DNA of 44,561 nucleotides from assembly GCA_016987375.1 (NCBI GenBank), contig PJRA01000030.1:208333-252893 (forward strand), given 5' to 3'. The notes beneath the pieces are model-generated. The model was not told the DNA's origin. It was given only the letters and a program-made list of their open reading frames with translations, and ran no database searches. The position numbers and the translations under genes are program-made. The stretch's first letter is position 1. Each line of letters opens with the position of its first letter. Origin of the DNA: Brachionus koreanus (lineage: Eukaryota > Rotifera > Eurotatoria > Ploima > Brachionidae). Below are positions 40,637-44,561 of this stretch, piece after piece.

Positions 40637-42711
40637 TTTGATAATTAGTAAAAATTTCAAGTTTCGATTTTGATATACCTTTTAAAAAAATAAAATGATT
40701 TAATCCTATAAATTTTATTTGAAATTGTTAGGAAATAAAAAGGAAAAGTTATATATTTCCTAATATGTAGGTTTTTATTGCTTCATGATGTATCACAATA
40801 AAAAACCTACGCTTTATAGTCAGGCTTTCAATTTCAATTTAATTTTTTTTTCAAAAACTTAAATAAATTTAATTAAAACTTAATATTTTATCTAACGTAT
40901 AATTATTTTCTTTATTCATTAATATTTAACAAAAAATTTTGTTAAAATTTTGTTAAATAAAAATTGATAAATATTTGTTGAATGCAACTTCCTGCTTATG
41001 AGTAAATATCTAAATGCTTATTATTAAGTAATCGTAATTTTGAAAGATTTTAAACATTAGATTCATAACTCCAAATTTAAAAGTTTCAGCTAACTTAAAT
41101 TTTTGTCACAAAATTCTAATTTTCGAAAGTACCAATAACTTAATCATTTTTGTTAAATCAAAATTCTATGACTATTGGTTTGAATTAAATATCCAGATCG
41201 TACCATTTTTTAACTGTTATTAAAATATCTAATTACGCAATCTAACAATGATTAATATTCGAATATTCTTCCTTTCTAACATGTTTTTGTAAAGTTTAAA
41301 TCACAGGAAGTAAAATATTCATTCCCTTAATTTGCCAAGTCATCGCCAAATTAAATAATAAAGTTAAACACTCTTTTAAAAATTTTTAAACTTCAAATAT
41401 GTCTAACTAGCTATCTAATTATTTCTATTACATAACAATTTTATTTTTGAATTCTCTCTTTTTCAATATTACATAACATTATATCTAATCTTCCTTTTAA
41501 ATGTCTAAAAATCACTTTTGAAGATAACTCATCTCTTAGAATAATTTTTTTTTTCACTTGGTCATTAAAAATAATGATTAAAATAAAAGAATAAAATTAT
41601 TCGGAAATATTCCATAAAATTAGAAAAAAAATAAAATACATATAAATACAAACGTTGATTTTCCGTTATTTTGAAAACGTCAATTTTGACTTAGTGGTCC
41701 TATTTAATATTGATTTATTAATTCTAGGATGTAATTAATAGATTAAATTGGCATTAATTAATCAAAAATTATAAGACCAGATAATAGATGAATTTTTCAA
41801 ACGTTAAAAAAAGATTAAAATAGGAAAAAATCGAAGATTTTGAGTAGGATTTTCAATTAATAATATTTAAATTTATGTAATTTGAGTAATATTTTCTCTA
41901 TTCCCTAAAAACGGAAATCTTCTTAGTATTTAAAATTTTTTATTTAAAAATTTAATTTCATCAATCATTTTTAGACTGGCTAAATATATCAAATACTTTT
42001 TTTTCATTTTTTAATTTGACTTAGAGTAAATTAATATTTAACGTAAAAAGTGATCGTATTCTCTTGAGTCACAAATGCAGATAAAAATGTAGGTTGAGTG
42101 CAATTTTGATAAAATAAACTAAAAATTTGACTCTATATCATCTTCGTGAGATGTAATCCTTTTTTAAATTAAAGTATCAATTTGAATCAAGTCAAACTAA
42201 AAAAAAAATTTTAACAAAAATTAACTAGAATGCTCGAGAAAATTTTCTAAAAAACTAGCCTCAAATCAAACTAGGACAGTAGGGAAAAATAATCTAATAA
42301 ATTTTGACTAATGTTTTGAATATTTATAAGAAAAAAAAACGTTTAAGTTGCCAAGGCAAGTATTAAATAGAAAAATTTGTTTTTGTTTCATAAATTTATT
42401 TTAAAAGTTGTCAAATTTTAAGATATGAACAAAAAACCGAAAGCTGCTAGCTTCTATTTGAATTGTAATTGTAAAGCTTTGTATAATTCATTACTCTTCT
42501 GTAAAAACTTGACTCTTGTAGGTTAAGTTTATTCTCAAAAATGAAGCTTAAAAAAAAACAAATTAAAAATTTTCGATTAAAAAATATATTAAAAAAAACA
42601 AAAAGCAAAAGCTTTAATAAATTCAAAAGATTTACTTGAAAATATTTAATCAAAACTTCAAGTTTGAAAACTTATTACAAAAAAAAAATATTTACAATTT
42701 GCTATTTAAAT
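40637..42711. other. 2-kb AT-rich intergenic region
   Basis: The only clear structure is a hairpin at 40767-40810 (GTAGGTTTTTATTG and its complement with one bulge, 15-base loop). The 68-codon minus-strand open frame at 42447-42653 is AT-rich 3' UTR-like sequence downstream of the membrane-protein exon and is not called. Confidence 0.45.
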
Positions 42712-43088
42712 TTACCCGTTGTTTGACAATTGGTTAGTATGACCAAACTGGCTCTGCATTAGATTAACATCTCTTCTCATGTATTCACTATTGTCTTCCT
42801 TGTCGTCAGATGGAACATACATGTCCAAACTTTGAACTTCATACTCTGGCATTTGTTGCGTTTGAGAAATACTTATGGTTGGTATATTGTAAGTCATTGT
42901 GTTCATGCTGTCCTCGAATATAGCACGGCTATTACGATATCGCCTCCATAAAACACAAATAATAATGGTAGATACAACTGTGGCAACTATGATAAGGCAA
43001 GCAAGAGCAATCAAAATTATCCACGGATCATTGTTAACCACTCGTAGATTTTTCAAATCATTTGGATTCATAACTAAAGCCAGTCTAA
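42712..43088 (-). CDS. C-terminal exon of a single-pass membrane protein
   Basis: The frame runs from a good acceptor (TTTATTTTAG just beyond 43088) through LALVMNPNDLKNLRVVNNDP, one hydrophobic span WIILIALACLIIVATVVSTI with IICVL, a WRRYRNSR stop-transfer sequence, and a roughly 75-residue cytoplasmic tail rich in Ser, Thr, Gln and Tyr ending in NQLSNNG. The internal ATG at 43071 would make a 119-aa protein, but the open frame continues to the acceptor, so I favour a last exon whose upstream exons lie to the right. A cadherin-type or other adhesion receptor is the first idea from the layout, not from a specific motif. If so, the tRNA locus lies in its intron. Confidence 0.6.
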
Positions 43089-43483
43089 AATAAACTCAAA
43101 ATTTTTTTATTCAAAAATTTGTTTTTTTTTTGCTTAAAAAAGAGATTAAAATTTTTTCTCGTACAAATTTTATAAAGCCGAAAATTTTTTCCTTGTTTAT
43201 CAAGATTATCTAGTTTATTTAGATAAAACCAAGTAGGATTGTAGGAAAAAATTAGGACAGAAATTCAAATTTAAACAAATTTTTTGGTTTGTTTAGTTTT
43301 TTACTTCCACTTAAAAAATTTTTAAATCATTTCAACTTCAAGTTAATTAATTTTATTTAATACCCTAAACAATTTTATGTTTATTTATTATCTTATATAT
43401 TTTTCTATAAAAAATTTATTTTAAACTAACTCGCGAGAAATAAAAGAATTTAGGATGAAAATAAAAAAGTGTAGAAAAAAATT
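43089..43483. other. AT-rich stretch with duplicated tRNA 3' flank
   Basis: The part 43424-43483 is the 3' flank of the minus-strand tRNA copy and is repeated in opposite orientation at 44076-44136 (TCGCGAGAAATAAAAGAATT, GGATGAAAATAAAAAAGTGT). No gene otherwise. Confidence 0.55.
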
Positions 43484-43500
43484 CGTCCCTAGGTGGATTC

Positions 43501-43537
<37 letters not shown>

Positions 43538-43542
43538 GAGAC
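43484..43542 (-). pseudogene. tRNA-Asn copy lacking the D arm
   Basis: The minus strand is the same as the plus-strand tRNA-Asn at 43641 except that 15 bases of the D-arm region are missing, with the junction inside GTCTCTA|GCGCG. CTA flanks the missing segment in the intact gene, so a short-repeat deletion explains it. Anticodon arm (GTT), T arm and acceptor are identical. A nuclear tRNA without a D arm is unlikely to be functional. Confidence 0.85.
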
Positions 43543-43640
43543 CGTTAACAAACCAGCATTTATTGCTCGAAATCTTTAATGAAAGTTTTTTGTTCAAATT
43601 ATTAATTTCAAAGGTTGGATTTCGTTTACGGTCACAGTAT

Positions 43641-43660
43641 GTCTCTATGGCGCAATCGGC

Positions 43661-43697
<37 letters not shown>

Positions 43698-43714
43698 GAA
43701 TCCACCTAGGGACG
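43641..43714 (+). tRNA. tRNA-Asn (anticodon GTT)
   Basis: A full cloverleaf can be folded. Acceptor stem GTCTCTA pairs with TAGGGAC (one G-U pair), with a G discriminator at 43714. The D stem is GCGC/GCGC, the anticodon stem TTCGG/CCGAA with loop CTGTTAA, and the T stem GGTGG/CCACC with TTCGAAT. Internal A and B boxes are normal (TGGCGCAATCGGC, GGTTCGAATCC). A T run follows immediately and serves as the RNA polymerase III terminator. No CCA is encoded, as expected in eukaryotes. Confidence 0.96.
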
Positions 43715-44055
43715 AATTTTTTTTCTTAGAAGAGAAAAATTTTATCTAGTTTTTAAATTCAAATTTTTAATATTTTATTCATTCATATCATATCCATGAT
43801 AAAATAAAATTTTATAAAATTTTAAATATTTTATTTATTCAAATTAATCTCATTTTTGTTCTTATTCTTATTTTTAATATTTAAATAAAATACATAATCT
43901 AAATGACTAAATGTACAATTTTTATTTAGATCAATAACTCCCTGTCAGAAAAATAAAATTCTCATCTGAATGGAAAAATGTATCCAATTGAGTCGCACAT
44001 ACATTGAACGAAATTTAGGTTTTAGAAGTTAATTATTATTTAATTTTCATGATAA

Positions 44056-44136
44056 TTCGAATCCACCTAGGGTCCAATTTTTTTCTACACTTTTTTATTT
44101 TCATCCTAAATTCTTTAATTTCTCGCAAGTTAATTT
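44056..44136 (+). pseudogene. tRNA-Asn 3' remnant with duplicated flank
   Basis: TTCGAATCCACCTAGGGTCC equals the end of the tRNA-Asn (T loop to acceptor) with two changed bases at the end. It is followed by a flank that matches, as reverse complement, the 3' flank of the truncated copy at 43424-43483. It is a relic of a tRNA gene duplication, truncated at its 5' side. Confidence 0.8.
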
Positions 44137-44296
44137 TTGTTTTTTGATAATTTAATGGGCGTCCTTAAAAAAAAGTAAGCCTGCTTGGCTGTTTAAGGAA
44201 AATCGGAGTATATGATCCAATTTAAATGATTATCTTCCATAAGTTGTTAGGCAAAAAATGTATTATTGAAAAAAAAATAAAACTTTCAAGAGAAAT

Positions 44297-44561
44297 AAAG
44301 GGGGTGGTAGACTTGCTAAAATAGCGACGAAACTAATGGTGGCCAAACTTAGAGCCTATTTAAATTATTATCCTAAAAAAATATTTAAATTAAATTATAG
44401 TTCGCAAAGAAAGATGGCTAGAAAGTTTAATTGCCATTATACTTTTATCTGAAAATTTTAAAAAAGTATTCAAACATCAAAAAGTATAAAAAATACAAGA
44501 GACCTCAATTAATCGCTAACTAAGAGAAGGCAGCAAGGTCAAAATGTCCTCGTATGCTTTT
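44297..44561 (+). pseudogene. Decayed Tc1/mariner-like transposase, N-terminal part, runs off the window
   Basis: The plus frame gives KGGGRLAKIATKLMVAKLRA, a spacer, QRKMARKFNCHYTFI, then a stop. In a shifted frame it continues as KYKKYKRPQLIAN and EKAARSKCPRML. A basic linker, a helix-turn-helix of the ARKFN type and a following Lys-rich, Gln-Leu-Ile-Ala segment resemble the DNA-binding part of IS630-Tc1-mariner transposases. The frame is broken by stops, so it is not functional. The catalytic DDE part would lie beyond the window end. Confidence 0.4.

Noticed and set aside
42447..42653. 68-codon minus-strand hydrophobic open frame
   Set aside because: Phe/Leu runs arise from TTT/AAA homopolymers in the downstream region of the membrane-protein exon; no signal of selection.
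1..44561. CRISPR arrays, bacterial operons, phage or viral genes
   Set aside because: None seen; introns, a eukaryotic tRNA and animal gene families show nuclear metazoan DNA, and the reverse-transcriptase pieces are of non-LTR retrotransposon type rather than retroviral.

Overview
The window is nuclear DNA from a small-genome, AT-rich metazoan. The animal assignment rests on the genes: a prohormone-type carboxypeptidase, the Notch fucosyltransferase POFUT1, a PRDM13-type PR/zinc-finger factor, and SAGA, spliceosomal, mitochondrial ribosome and complex I subunits, each closest in recalled motif order to animal proteins. Introns are mostly 47-85 bp with GT-AG ends, one gene (PRDM13) has a 780-bp intron, and intergenic DNA is extremely A/T-rich. 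A monogonont rotifer or a similarly compact invertebrate would fit, but this is inference only. There are two assembly gaps of N: 13355-13859 and 30207-30538.

Layout. 1-140 is the 3' end of a non-LTR retrotransposon. 993-2465 encodes a carboxypeptidase E-like enzyme. 3641-4092 is a second LINE tail. 4243-7103 holds NDUFB8 and TAF5L in tandem, converging on an orphan single-pass membrane protein (7196-7597, minus). 8427-10480 is a repeat-rich stretch with a 342-bp MITE. 10898-11707 is glucosamine-6-phosphate deaminase. 12790-14090 is a nest of LINE fragments around a gap. 14535-15903 (minus) is MRPL37. 18114-20404 is a tight cluster LSM7 > PLRG1 > < OXLD1. 20655-21857 holds a tRNA-derived SINE-like element and two inverted-repeat elements. 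22550-23456 (minus) is OTUD3, interrupted by a frameshift. 25702-26766 is POFUT1. 26767-29274 is empty AT-rich DNA. 29275-29461 (minus) is a SAP-domain exon next to the second gap. 32042-33985 is PRDM13. 34153-38548 is a nested, almost identical inverted duplication carrying LINE pieces and a MITE. 38692-39039 is a hAT-type non-autonomous element with a perfect 8-bp target duplication. 40218-40636 (minus) is a newly assembled two-exon gene for a small secreted Cys-containing peptide. 42712-43088 (minus) is the last exon of a single-pass membrane protein. 43484-44136 is a tRNA-Asn locus with two decayed copies. 44297-44561 is a decayed Tc1/mariner-like transposase running off the window.

The host genes are mostly housekeeping and unrelated in pathway. 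The notable organisational theme is very close same-strand spacing (NDUFB8-TAF5L, LSM7-PLRG1) with a poly(A) signal about 110 bp upstream of the next ATG and a T-rich TTTAG just before that ATG, which is what trans-spliced or operon-like transcription would look like. The accessory signal is a dense load of non-LTR (CR1/jockey-like) fragments sharing a 3' hairpin and an ATT-repeat tail, plus several MITE families, some with target duplications and one with a visible empty site.
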